Assembly: GCF_001307275.1 (NCBI RefSeq)
Contig: NZ_CP012831.1
Coordinates: 5,634,501-5,698,500, forward strand
Length of the DNA: 64,000 bases
Direction of reading: 5' to 3'
From: Pseudomonas fluorescens
Lineage (GTDB): Bacteria > Pseudomonadota > Gammaproteobacteria > Pseudomonadales > Pseudomonadaceae
In this document: piece by piece, positions 17,201 to 24,804 of the stretch
Layout: every line of letters starts with the position of its first letter
Position numbering within the stretch: position 1 is the stretch's first letter
Made by a program: the position numbers and the translations under genes
The notes under the pieces: generated by a model
Database searches by the model: none
Seen by the model: the letters and a program-made list of their open reading frames with translations, nothing else
Told to the model about the DNA's origin: nothing

Positions 17201-18457
17201 TCAGGTGGGCGGGGTTTCTGCCAGGTTCAGCAAGGTCTCGATCCGCGCCGGGCTGAAGGGCGGGCGCGGCAGGGGCGCAGTCCAGCCGAACAGGTGTTCC
17301 AGGGCGGCGCCGCACACTCGGCCCTGGCAGGCGCCCATGCCGCAGCGGCTGGCCAGTTTCGCTTCGCGCCAGTTGGCATGGCCGGCCAGTTCGCCATACG
17401 GCACGTCCTCGCAGCGGCAGACCAGGGTGTCCGCCGTGGCCAGGGTCTTGAGTCGTGGATCGAGGGCGAAGGCCGTGTTCAAGGCCCGGGCGAACCCCTG
17501 CCAACGTGCGCGACGGGGCCACAGCTGTTGGGCGGCGGTGCTATTGCCGACGGCGGCATGGCCGGCGATGGTGCCTTCCACCAGCGCCAGTTCGCTGCCG
17601 CCGAAACCGGTGCACTCACCGGCGGCGTAATGTTCGCGGCGAGAGGTGGCTTGCCACGCGTCCACCGCCAGCGCCTGGTCTTCGACCGCGCAGCCCAGGG
17701 CCTGGCCCAACTGGGTATTGGGAATGAGCCCGAAACCGCAGGCGAGCCGATCGCAGGCCAATTCAATCGTCTTGCCTTGCTGTTGCAGGCGCACGCCCTC
17801 CAGCCGGTCCCGGCCGAGGGCTTCCACCACATGGGTGTCGGTGCGGTAGTGCCGGTCGAACAGACTGAACGATTGGAAAAGCTTCCCCGGCCAGCGTGGC
17901 AATTGCGCGGCGAAACCGACGACGGCGCCGCGACGGGCCTGCTCGGCGATGCGTACCACCTGTGCGCCCTGATGTTTTGCCGTGGCGGCGCTGGCCAGCA
18001 GCAAGGGGCCGCTACCGGCGATGACCAACCGTTCGCCGCGCACTGGCAAGCCGCCCTTGATCAACGCCTGCAACCCGCCGGCGCCGGTCACGCCGGGCAG
18101 TGTCCAGCCGGGAAACGGCAGCAGCAGCTCACGGGCACCCGTGCAGAGGATCAAGCGCTCGTAGCTGATCTGCCAGCCGCGCTCGGCATCTTCCACCAGC
18201 AAGGTTTTATCCGCCGCGCAGGCGATTACGCGAGTACCGGCATGGCAGCGTACGTTGGCGCAGGTGTGCAGTTGATCGCGCAGGCGTCGGGCGGCGGCGG
18301 GCAGGTTGGCCTGGGGGCCGTCGCGCCAGATCTGCCCGCCGGGCAGCGGGTTGTCGTCCAGCAGCACGATGCGTGCACCGCTGCTTGCCGCGGCGAGGGC
18401 AGCGGCCATGCCCGCGGGGCCGGCGCCGATGATCAGCAGGTCGGTGGTTTCGTTCAT
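17201..18457 (-). CDS. FAD/NAD(P)-binding subunit of D-hydroxyproline dehydrogenase
   Basis: 418 residues of the HcnB/opine-oxidase-A type. The N-terminal FAD motif is IIGAGPAGMAAA (GAGPAG at 11-16) and an internal second Rossmann segment is LVIAGSGPLLLAS. A C-terminal BFD-like Cys cluster (CRCEDVPYGE and CGMGACQGRVC) probably binds an additional Fe-S centre. The start overlaps the stop of the [2Fe-2S] gene (ATGA). With that gene and the FAD oxidase at 18882 it forms a heteromeric dehydrogenase like LhpBEF of P. aeruginosa, which oxidises D-hydroxyproline to pyrroline-4-hydroxy-2-carboxylate. Confidence 0.82.
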   Translation of the reverse strand: MNETTDLLIIGAGPAGMAAALAAASSGARIVLLDDNPLPGGQIWRDGPQANLPAAARRLRDQLHTCANVRCHAGTRVIACAADKTLLVEDAERGWQISYERLILCTGARELLLPFPGWTLPGVTGAGGLQALIKGGLPVRGERLVIAGSGPLLLASAATAKHQGAQVVRIAEQARRGAVVGFAAQLPRWPGKLFQSFSLFDRHYRTDTHVVEALGRDRLEGVRLQQQGKTIELACDRLACGFGLIPNTQLGQALGCAVEDQALAVDAWQATSRREHYAAGECTGFGGSELALVEGTIAGHAAVGNSTAAQQLWPRRARWQGFARALNTAFALDPRLKTLATADTLVCRCEDVPYGELAGHANWREAKLASRCGMGACQGRVCGAALEHLFGWTAPLPRPPFSPARIETLLNLAETPPT

Positions 18458-18690
18458 GGTCGGGTCTGCACATGCATGCCATCGAGGCACAAGGTCTGGC
18501 AGGCCAGGCGGCGCCGGCCATCGATCAACACCCGGCACTCCTGGCAGATGCCCATGCCGCACAAGGGCGCCCGTCGCTGGCCGCTGACCGAGGTGCGGCT
18601 GCAACCGTCCGCGCCCAGCGCCAATGCCGCCGCGACGCTGGTGCCGTTGGCCACTGACAAGGGGTGGCCGTCGAGGAATAGATCAGGCAT
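18454..18690 (-). CDS. [2Fe-2S] small subunit of D-hydroxyproline dehydrogenase
   Basis: A 78-residue HcnA-like ferredoxin domain. Cluster ligands are Cys44, Cys49 and Cys52 (PLCGMGICQECR) and Cys64 (LACQTLCLDG). The ATG at 18690 is the natural start; the frame stays open upstream but that sequence is not ferredoxin-like. It overlaps the FAD/NAD subunit gene by 4 bases. It is separated from the FAD oxidase gene by a 191-base gap holding a REPIN. Confidence 0.85.
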   Translation of the reverse strand: MPDLFLDGHPLSVANGTSVAAALALGADGCSRTSVSGQRRAPLCGMGICQECRVLIDGRRRLACQTLCLDGMHVQTRP

Positions 18691-18738
18691 AGGAACAATC
18701 CCCCAAGGGTAAATGGATATCAGCACCAAACGCCCATC

Positions 18739-18863
18739 CCGTGGCGAGGGAGCTTGCTCCCGCTGGGGCGCGCAGCGGCCCCGACAACGATCTGACAACT
18801 CGGTGTGTCGGGCCAATCCAGGGGACTGCTGCGCCATCCAGCGGGAGCAAGCTCCCTCGCCAC
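18739..18863. repeat. REPIN, GTGGCGAGGGAGCTTGC type
   Basis: Long inverted arms GTGGCGAGGGAGCTTGCTCC and GGAGCAAGCTCCCTCGCCAC, each continuing into CGCTGGG/CCAGCG, flank a loop of about 75 bases. It interrupts the dehydrogenase operon between the FAD oxidase and [2Fe-2S] genes. Confidence 0.88.
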
Positions 18864-18881
18864 AAGAACTTGTGTCGGGCT

Positions 18882-19997
18882 TCAGGCATGGGCCGGCTCT
18901 CCAAGGAAACGCTGCGGCAGGTAAGCTTGAGGCGCCAGCGGCGAGGTTTCGTCGAACAGCTGGGCCACCAGCAAGTCGGCCGTCGCGGGCGCAGTGGTGA
19001 CGCCCAGGCCTTCGTGACCGACCGCCAGCCACAGCCCCTTGCGCTGTGGATGTTGCCCCACCAGCGGCAAGCCGTCGGGGCTCGCCGCGCGAAAACCGGT
19101 CCAGGCCCTGATGCCGTTCAGATGCGCCAACCCTGGCATGTATTCGACGGCGCGCTTGAGCATCTTCGCCAGCATCCAGCCTTCCACCTGCGGATCGACG
19201 CTGCCGAACTGCCGTGAGGCGCCGATGAACAATTGTCCGGTCGGGCGTGGTTGGATATTGCACGCCACCGACGGCCCGTTGGCGTTATGGGCGCTGGTGA
19301 CGTAGCCCAGTTCCACCAGGGTGTGAGTGACGGTGGCGGGGTAGCGGTCGGTGATCAGCAGGTGGCCCTTCTTCGGCTCGATCGGCAGTTCCGGGCATAA
19401 CTCGGTGGCCTGGATGCCATTGGCGAGGACCACCGCGTCGGCGCTCAGCCAGCGACCGTCGTCGAGGCGCACGCGGTGACCGTCGACTTCGCTGACCTGT
19501 GCCCGCTGCTGGCGAATGTTAGGCGCGTCCAGCATCCAGCGGGCGGCTGCCGGAGCGTAGAGGATGCCGTCGCCCTTGATCAGCAGCCCGCCTTCCAACC
19601 CTGGGCGTAGCTCGGGTTCCCGCTGATGCAGAGCGGCTTGGCCGATCAATTCGCAGGCTTCGCCATGGGCCAGCAGGTTCAGGTATTTGCTCTGGGCCAC
19701 GGCCATTTCTTCGGCATTTGCCGCCAGCCACAAGGTGCCGTTGTTGCGCCAGGCACAACCCTCGGGCAGGGCCGGTGCCAGTTCGCGCCAGCGTTGCAGG
19801 GAGTATTGACTGAGGGCCAGTTCCGCCGGGTTGTCATCCAGCACCAGCAGATGCCCCATGCCGGCCGCCGTGGCGCCGTGCCAACCGGCGTCCAGCACCA
19901 ACACGTTGACGTTGCGCCGGGCCAATGCCTGGGCACAGGCCGCGCCAATGATGCCCGCGCCGATGACGATCACGTCGGCGACATGGCCCTTGCTCAC
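18882..19997 (-). CDS. FAD-dependent D-hydroxyproline dehydrogenase catalytic subunit (DAO family)
   Basis: A 371-residue D-amino-acid-oxidase/glycine-oxidase-type flavoprotein with FAD motif VIVIGAGIIGAACAQALA (GAGIIG at residues 13-18) and a C-terminal FAD-binding stretch (LAVGHEGLGVTTAPATADL). No ATG is suitably placed; the start proposed is GTG at 19997, which overlaps the epimerase stop as GTGA and implies translational coupling. Position directly after the 4-hydroxyproline epimerase indicates that it oxidises the D-hydroxyproline produced by that enzyme. Confidence 0.83.
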   Translation of the reverse strand: MSKGHVADVIVIGAGIIGAACAQALARRNVNVLVLDAGWHGATAAGMGHLLVLDDNPAELALSQYSLQRWRELAPALPEGCAWRNNGTLWLAANAEEMAVAQSKYLNLLAHGEACELIGQAALHQREPELRPGLEGGLLIKGDGILYAPAAARWMLDAPNIRQQRAQVSEVDGHRVRLDDGRWLSADAVVLANGIQATELCPELPIEPKKGHLLITDRYPATVTHTLVELGYVTSAHNANGPSVACNIQPRPTGQLFIGASRQFGSVDPQVEGWMLAKMLKRAVEYMPGLAHLNGIRAWTGFRAASPDGLPLVGQHPQRKGLWLAVGHEGLGVTTAPATADLLVAQLFDETSPLAPQAYLPQRFLGEPAHA

Positions 19998-20926
19998 GGG
20001 CGAATGCCCCAGGCGAACGGGTCGTCGGTTTCGATGATCAGGGTGGTTTCGGCACTGATGTAGGCGCGACCGCGAATGGTTGGCACGATGCGCTCGCCCG
20101 AGTGTTCGTAGGAGCCTTCGAACTCGCTGCCAATGACACTGGCCTGGCGCCAGATCTGCCCAGGCTGCAGTTTTCCATCGGCCGCCAGGCACGCCAGTTT
20201 GGCGCTGGTGCCGGTGCCGCAAGGGGAGCGGTCATAGGCCTTGCCCGGGCAGAGCACGAAGTTGCGGCTGTCGGCTTGCGGGTCATCGGCAAACAGTTCG
20301 ATATGGTCGATCAGGCCGCCGTCCTCGCCGCGAAAGCCCTGTTGCTCCAAGGCTTGCTGTACGGCGTAGGTGTAGGCGGTCAATGCGTCGAGGTTATCGC
20401 CGGCCACGCGCTGGCCATGTTCGGCGATCAGGAAAAACCAGTTGCCGCCCCAGGCCACATCGCCCACCACCTGGCCGATGCCGGGCACTTCCAGGGCCAG
20501 TGCCTTGCGGTAACGATAGGCCGGCACGTTGCGCACGCTGACCGAGCGGTCTTCGTGCAAGGTTGCCTGTACCGTGCCCACCGGGGTTTCGATGCTGTGC
20601 ACGCCGGGGCCGATCCTGCCCAGGTGGGCCAATGACGCCACCAGGCCGATGGTGCCGTGGCCGCACATGCCCAGGTAGCCGCTGTTGTTGAAAAAGATCA
20701 CGCCGGCACAGGCGCTCGGGTCCACCGGCTCGCAGAGCAGCGCCCCCACCAGCACATCGCTGCCCCGGGGTTCCAGCACGCAGGCGGTGCGCCAGGTGTC
20801 ATGCTCGGCGGCCAGGCGTTGCTTGCGCTCGGCCATGCTGCCCTGGCCCAGGTCAGGAAAACCGTCGGTGACCAGTCGGGTCGGTTCGCCGCCGGTATGG
20901 GAATCGATCACGGTGATGCGTTTCAT
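19994..20926 (-). CDS. lhpA: 4-hydroxyproline 2-epimerase
   Basis: 310 residues of the proline racemase family with both catalytic cysteines intact: Cys88 in GMCGHGTIG and Cys236 in DRSPCGTGTSAK. The N-terminus KRITVIDSHTGGEPTRLV is characteristic. It converts trans-4-hydroxy-L-proline to cis-4-hydroxy-D-proline, the first step of the pathway. It is the first gene of a leftward operon with the dehydrogenase subunits. The start at 20926 aligns with the family; longer in-frame starts extend into non-homologous sequence. Confidence 0.92.
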   Translation of the reverse strand: MKRITVIDSHTGGEPTRLVTDGFPDLGQGSMAERKQRLAAEHDTWRTACVLEPRGSDVLVGALLCEPVDPSACAGVIFFNNSGYLGMCGHGTIGLVASLAHLGRIGPGVHSIETPVGTVQATLHEDRSVSVRNVPAYRYRKALALEVPGIGQVVGDVAWGGNWFFLIAEHGQRVAGDNLDALTAYTYAVQQALEQQGFRGEDGGLIDHIELFADDPQADSRNFVLCPGKAYDRSPCGTGTSAKLACLAADGKLQPGQIWRQASVIGSEFEGSYEHSGERIVPTIRGRAYISAETTLIIETDDPFAWGIRP

Positions 20927-21038
20927 GGGAGGGCCACGTCCGTTCAGGTGAGTGACGGTAAGCGTGGCTCGCGCCCAGGGGTGGCGGCTTGATGGTTTTA
21001 TCTGTCGCCGATGACGAAATCGGCACAACGTTGGCCGA

Positions 21039-21710
21039 TCAATGGCTGGAAGGCAGGAACTTGAACAAGGTCTCGCAGACCCCGGCGATGTGCTCGTCCA
21101 GCAGCGCCACGGCCCGCTCGACATCACCGGCGCGGCAGGCCTTGATGATTTCCCGGTGCTCGTGATCGGCACGGTCCTTACCGGCCGAAAGGCTCATCTG
21201 CATGCGCAAGTAACGCTCCAGCTTGTCGTGGACCGAGCGAATCAGGCTCACCATGAACGGCCGTTGCGCCGGTTCGTAGAGACAGGCGTGCAGTTGCCAG
21301 TTCAGTTCGGCCCAACGCCCGACGTCGTCTTCACCGACGAACTCCCGGCAGATGCTTTCGGCGCGGGCGAAGGTGTCTTCGGTCATGTTGGGAATCGCCA
21401 GGCGCAGCACTTTGTCTTCCAGGAGCATGCGCACCTCGAACATCTGCGCCAGCTCCGCCTCGGAAATGCGCGTCACCATCGCCCCGCGATTGCGCTGGAA
21501 CATCACCAGGCCCTCGGCCTCCAGGCGCTTGAGGGCTTCGCGCACGGGGATCTTGCTGACGTTGAACTGCCGGGCGATGTCATCCTGGCGAATCGGCTCG
21601 TCCTCGGCAAAATGCCCAGCCACGATGGCATCGCGCAGGTGGCGGGTGATGATTTCCGAGGTGGAAGGGGTGTTGCCCAGGTCAGGCAGGTTGAACTTGG
21701 ATAAAGTCAC
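21039..21710 (-). CDS. GntR family regulator, FCD subfamily
   Basis: 223 residues with an N-terminal winged helix (IRQDDIARQFNVSKIPVREALKRLEAEGLV) and a C-terminal FCD all-helical ligand domain with metal-type His/Asp residues. It lies upstream of the epimerase operon in the same direction. A GTATACGA-containing site lies just upstream of its own start and in front of the transporter operon at 16025, so it probably represses both and responds to a hydroxyproline-pathway compound. Confidence 0.88.
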   Translation of the reverse strand: MTLSKFNLPDLGNTPSTSEIITRHLRDAIVAGHFAEDEPIRQDDIARQFNVSKIPVREALKRLEAEGLVMFQRNRGAMVTRISEAELAQMFEVRMLLEDKVLRLAIPNMTEDTFARAESICREFVGEDDVGRWAELNWQLHACLYEPAQRPFMVSLIRSVHDKLERYLRMQMSLSAGKDRADHEHREIIKACRAGDVERAVALLDEHIAGVCETLFKFLPSSH

Positions 21711-21738
21711 GGCGGCGGGTCGTTCGGCTTAGGTGGGG

Positions 21739-21753
21739 ATATGGTATACGACT
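21739..21753. promoter_or_regulatory. candidate GntR autoregulatory operator
   Basis: ATATGGTATACGACT contains the hexamer palindrome GTATAC within TGGTATACGA, which resembles FCD-GntR operators. It shares the core GTATACGA with the site at 16025-16034. It lies about 30 bases upstream of the gntR start codon. Confidence 0.5.
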
Positions 21754-21808
21754 TTGCCGAGCGCAGTGTCGAGCTGTCCAAGGCTTCCCCCAATCCTTCA
21801 GCCAGCCC

Positions 21809-21843
21809 CCTGTGGCGAGGGAGCAAGCTCCCTCGCCACAGGT
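21809..21843. repeat. compact REP hairpin
   Basis: CTGTGGCGAGGGAG pairs with CTCCCTCGCCACAG across a 4-base loop (CAAG). It is a minimal member of the GTGGCGAGGGAG REP type, 9 bases after the MFS gene stop, and may act as its transcript end. Confidence 0.85.
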
Positions 21844-21851
21844 TGGTGTGT

Positions 21852-23018
21852 TCAGCCGTGGGACAGGTGGCTCACATAAGCCTCAGTCCGGACGATGCGC
21901 CATCCGGTAACAGACACCCCAGCCAACAACGCCAGGCCGAATACGATCAACGCCACGTCCGCGCCGAAATGATCGGCCAGCAACCCGGTCACCACCACCG
22001 GGATGCTGAACCCGACATAGGCGAACAGGAAAAAACCGGCACTGACCCGAGCCTTTTCCGCGCCGGCCATGGCCGTGACGGCCGACAACCCACCCAGGTA
22101 CAGAAAACCGTAGCAAGCGCTGCTGGCGCCCAGCGCTCCCAGCAACACGGCGAGCAGGGAGCCGGCGCTCGCGCCCCAGGCCAGCAAGGCATAGCTCACC
22201 GGCAGGATCAACAACCCCAGGCCCGTGGCCCTGGCCGGCGACATGCGCCGCACCCAAGGCTGGAAGAGCAAGCCGCAACTGATGACCGTGAAGGTCGACA
22301 GGCCCGACCAACGCTGCAAGTCGTGGGTTGCCAGCACCGACGGCAATATGGCGATGACCAGGCCCGAAGTCGCCCAGGCCAATAGCATGGAAAAGCTGTA
22401 GGGCAGGCTGCCGGCGGGAAACAAAGGCAGGCGCAGCAGCCGCGCGTCTTTGATTTTCAGCGCCGGGTCCGGCAGCCGCCAGACCACGACAATCGCCAGG
22501 GCGGCCAACAGCAGCTGCAGCCAGAAGCTGCCGGGCGTGGCGCTGGGATGGACGAACAGGAACAGACTGGTCAACGCCGCGCCCAGGCCAAAACCCAGGG
22601 AGGTGCTGGCGGTGACCCGGTTGGCCGGCGAGCGGGTATCGCGGGTTGCCATGAGCTCTGTCATATAGGCGGTCGACGTGGCCGAGGCCAGCCCGGTGCC
22701 GACCCCCATCATCAAGCGCGCGACACCCAGCGCCACCAGGCTCGGCCAGAGCAACGTCACCAGCGTCGCCAACATCGACAGCCCGAGCGCCACCAGGATC
22801 AACGGCTTGCGGCCCACCCGGTCGGCCAACCCACCGAACGCCAGCAGGACCGGCAGCACGCCCAGCACATAACCGGAAAACGCCACCGCCGTGGCCCCGG
22901 CCCCGGAGCCGGACAATTGCGCGTAGGTGGTGTACAGCGGCGCCTGCAGGTTGACCGCGAGGGTGATCAGGCAGAGGCCGAAAGCCAGCCCCCAGGCATG
23001 TCGATGCTGTGGGTTCAA
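21852..23018 (-). CDS. MFS transporter
   Basis: A 388-residue major facilitator with about 12 membrane segments and the loop 2-3 motif GGLADRVGRKPLIL. The N-terminus reads LCLITLAVNLQAPLYTTYAQ. It is divergent from a MocR-type regulator across 128 bases, the common arrangement for regulator and target. Substrate is unknown; efflux of small molecules is as likely as uptake. Confidence 0.88.
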   Translation of the reverse strand: MNPQHRHAWGLAFGLCLITLAVNLQAPLYTTYAQLSGSGAGATAVAFSGYVLGVLPVLLAFGGLADRVGRKPLILVALGLSMLATLVTLLWPSLVALGVARLMMGVGTGLASATSTAYMTELMATRDTRSPANRVTASTSLGFGLGAALTSLFLFVHPSATPGSFWLQLLLAALAIVVVWRLPDPALKIKDARLLRLPLFPAGSLPYSFSMLLAWATSGLVIAILPSVLATHDLQRWSGLSTFTVISCGLLFQPWVRRMSPARATGLGLLILPVSYALLAWGASAGSLLAVLLGALGASSACYGFLYLGGLSAVTAMAGAEKARVSAGFFLFAYVGFSIPVVVTGLLADHFGADVALIVFGLALLAGVSVTGWRIVRTEAYVSHLSHG

Positions 23019-23114
23019 GAGTGTTCCTTAAAGGGTGCGCATGAAGTCCCGGGGACTATCGCCGCCGGGCACAACGCAAACAAGGAACAGACGCCGGTCA
23101 TTTGTGTTTAACTG

Positions 23115-23126
23115 TTTTCTAGAAAA
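23115..23126. promoter_or_regulatory. palindrome in the MFS-mocR divergent promoter
   Basis: TTTTCTAGAAAA is a perfect 12-base palindrome 20 bases upstream of the mocR start. It is embedded in an AT-rich stretch that contrasts with the surrounding GC-rich DNA. GTGTTC near 23028 and GAACAC at 23131 form a further inverted pair spanning the region. Binding by the MocR protein is inferred. Confidence 0.45.
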
Positions 23127-23146
23127 TCGAGAACACTTGGCCAAGA

Positions 23147-24547
23147 GTGCCCGCCGTGGACCTGAAGATTGATCGCAACACTGCCGAGCCCATGATCCGG
23201 CAGCTCGTGACGCACCTCACGGGCTGGATCAACGCCCATGGCATTCGCCCCGGCGCGCGAATGCCGTCCATTCGCCAGCTGGCCCGGGAAAATGGCCTGA
23301 GCCTGTCGAGCGTGATCAAGGCCTATGACCAACTGGTTGCCAGCGGGGTGCTGGAGTCTCGGCATGGCGCGGGCTTTTTTGTCGCGCAACAGGTGGTCCT
23401 GCCGGTGGAGCCGATAGCTGAAACGGATAACCCGTCGTGGCGGTTGTTCGACAATGAATCGACGCAGCTCAAGCTCGGTTGCGGCTGGCTGCCCGACGCC
23501 TGGCGCGACGACACCGACCTGGGCCAGGCGATCCGCCAGGTGGTGCGCAGCGACAACCACGCGTTGTTCAACTACAGCACCCCGTTGGGTTCGCCTCATC
23601 TGCGCCTGCACCTTCAAAAACGCCTGGGCCTGATCGACATTCACGTCGACCCGGCACAGATCATCACCACCCAAGGCGCCAGCCAGGGCCTCGATCTGCT
23701 GGTGCGAACCCTGCTCAAGCCCGGTGACCTGGTGCTGGTGGAAAGCCCCGGCTACTACAACCTGTTCAATCTGCTGAGGCTGCAGGGGGTCAAGACCGTG
23801 GCGGTGCCGAGGACTGCCCAGGGCCCGGACATCGCCCGCCTGGAACAGCTTCTCGGCGAGCACAAACCCTCGTATTTCTTCATCAACAGCATGTACCAGA
23901 ATCCCACCGGCACCAGTCTGGCGCCGAGCGTGGCCTATCGTCTGCTGCAACTGGCGACGGCCCATGACTTTCGCCTCATCGAGGACGACATCTACGCCGA
24001 TTTCCAGAATGGCCCGACGTCCCGCCTGGCTTCCCTGGATGCCTTGGACCGGGTGATCTACCTGGCGAGTTTTTCCAAGACCTTGTCCAGTTCGCTGCGC
24101 ATTGGTTATGTCGTCGCCCAGCCCGACATCATCCGGCGCTTGGCCGAAGTCAAGATGATTACCGGCATCGGTTGTTCGCTGCTGGCGGAAAACGTGGTAG
24201 CGACGTTGCTGGCCAACGGTGCTTATCGCAAGCTGATCCAACGCTTGCGCCAACGCCTGAACAAGCAGATGGCAAGTACGCTGCGCCAACTGGACCCGGC
24301 CCACTGGGAGGTGTTTGCCGAGCCGATGGGGGGGATGTTCGTCTGGGCCAGGCCTCGGTGCCTGGCGGCACAACGGGTGCAGCAGATCGCCCGGGAGTTG
24401 CAGATCCAACTGTCCCAGGGCTCGACGTTCCTGCCCCAGGGGGAGGCGTGCGATTGGTTGCGGTTGAATGTGGCGTATACCCAGGATGTTCGGGCGCAGA
24501 CGTTTTTCCAGCGGGTCGCACAGGAGTCGATTGTGGCGGGCCTGTAG
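23147..24547 (+). CDS. MocR-type PLP-dependent transcriptional regulator
   Basis: 466 residues with an N-terminal GntR winged helix (about 10-75; GARMPSIRQLARENGLSLSS) and a class I aminotransferase-like domain (about 110-460). The PLP lysine is Lys311 in SFSKTLSSSLR. The start is probably GTG at 23147, but a second GTG at 23156 is possible because neither has a strong ribosome site. It likely controls the divergent MFS gene; the effector could be an amino compound or PLP itself. Confidence 0.88.
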   Translation: MPAVDLKIDRNTAEPMIRQLVTHLTGWINAHGIRPGARMPSIRQLARENGLSLSSVIKAYDQLVASGVLESRHGAGFFVAQQVVLPVEPIAETDNPSWRLFDNESTQLKLGCGWLPDAWRDDTDLGQAIRQVVRSDNHALFNYSTPLGSPHLRLHLQKRLGLIDIHVDPAQIITTQGASQGLDLLVRTLLKPGDLVLVESPGYYNLFNLLRLQGVKTVAVPRTAQGPDIARLEQLLGEHKPSYFFINSMYQNPTGTSLAPSVAYRLLQLATAHDFRLIEDDIYADFQNGPTSRLASLDALDRVIYLASFSKTLSSSLRIGYVVAQPDIIRRLAEVKMITGIGCSLLAENVVATLLANGAYRKLIQRLRQRLNKQMASTLRQLDPAHWEVFAEPMGGMFVWARPRCLAAQRVQQIARELQIQLSQGSTFLPQGEACDWLRLNVAYTQDVRAQTFFQRVAQESIVAGL

Positions 24548-24570
24548 GGCATGGGGAGATTGTTCTGGCG

Positions 24571-24670
24571 CCATCGCGAGCAAGCTCGCTCCCACACAGG
24601 GGATAGCGGGGCCAATCACAAGGCTTGTAGCCACCGAAGATCCCTGTGGGAGCGAGCTTGCTCGCGATGA
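24571..24670. repeat. inverted REP pair, inward-facing order
   Basis: ATCGCGAGCAAGCTCGCTCC followed by TGTGGGAGCGAGCTTGCTCG, in the gap between the mocR gene and the TonB-receptor promoter. Confidence 0.88.
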
Positions 24671-24698
24671 CGGACTGAGCGGTCACAAAAATATCGAT

Positions 24699-24717
24699 AC
24701 TAATGGGAATAAATATC
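24699..24717. promoter_or_regulatory. Fur-like box
   Basis: ACTAATGGGAATAAATATC matches the 19-base Fur consensus GATAATGATAATCATTATC at 13 positions, the best block being AATG--AAT-A-TATC. It lies in an AT-rich promoter about 90-105 bases upstream of a siderophore receptor gene. Confidence 0.5.
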
Positions 24718-24761
24718 AAACAATAATGAGTTGCTGTATCTTTCGCGACACATTCTTGTCA

Positions 24762-24785
24762 GCCTCCCGATGTGGAGGCTTTTTT
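24762..24785 (+). terminator. leader terminator hairpin ahead of the TonB receptor gene
   Basis: GCCTCC (24762-24767) and GGAGGC (24774-24779) form a 6-base perfect stem with a 6-base loop, followed by six T. This is a textbook intrinsic terminator, yet it lies between the Fur-like box and the start codon at 24805. A weaker upstream stem, GACA/TGTC (24747-24760), adjoins it. It may terminate a leader RNA or serve in attenuation. Confidence 0.7.
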
Positions 24786-24804
24786 CCATTAGGATTGTGC
24801 ATCG

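Noticed and set aside
23108..24634. 508-codon minus-strand frame over the MocR gene
   Set aside because: Shadow of the MocR reading frame; it starts in REP sequence and lacks domains.
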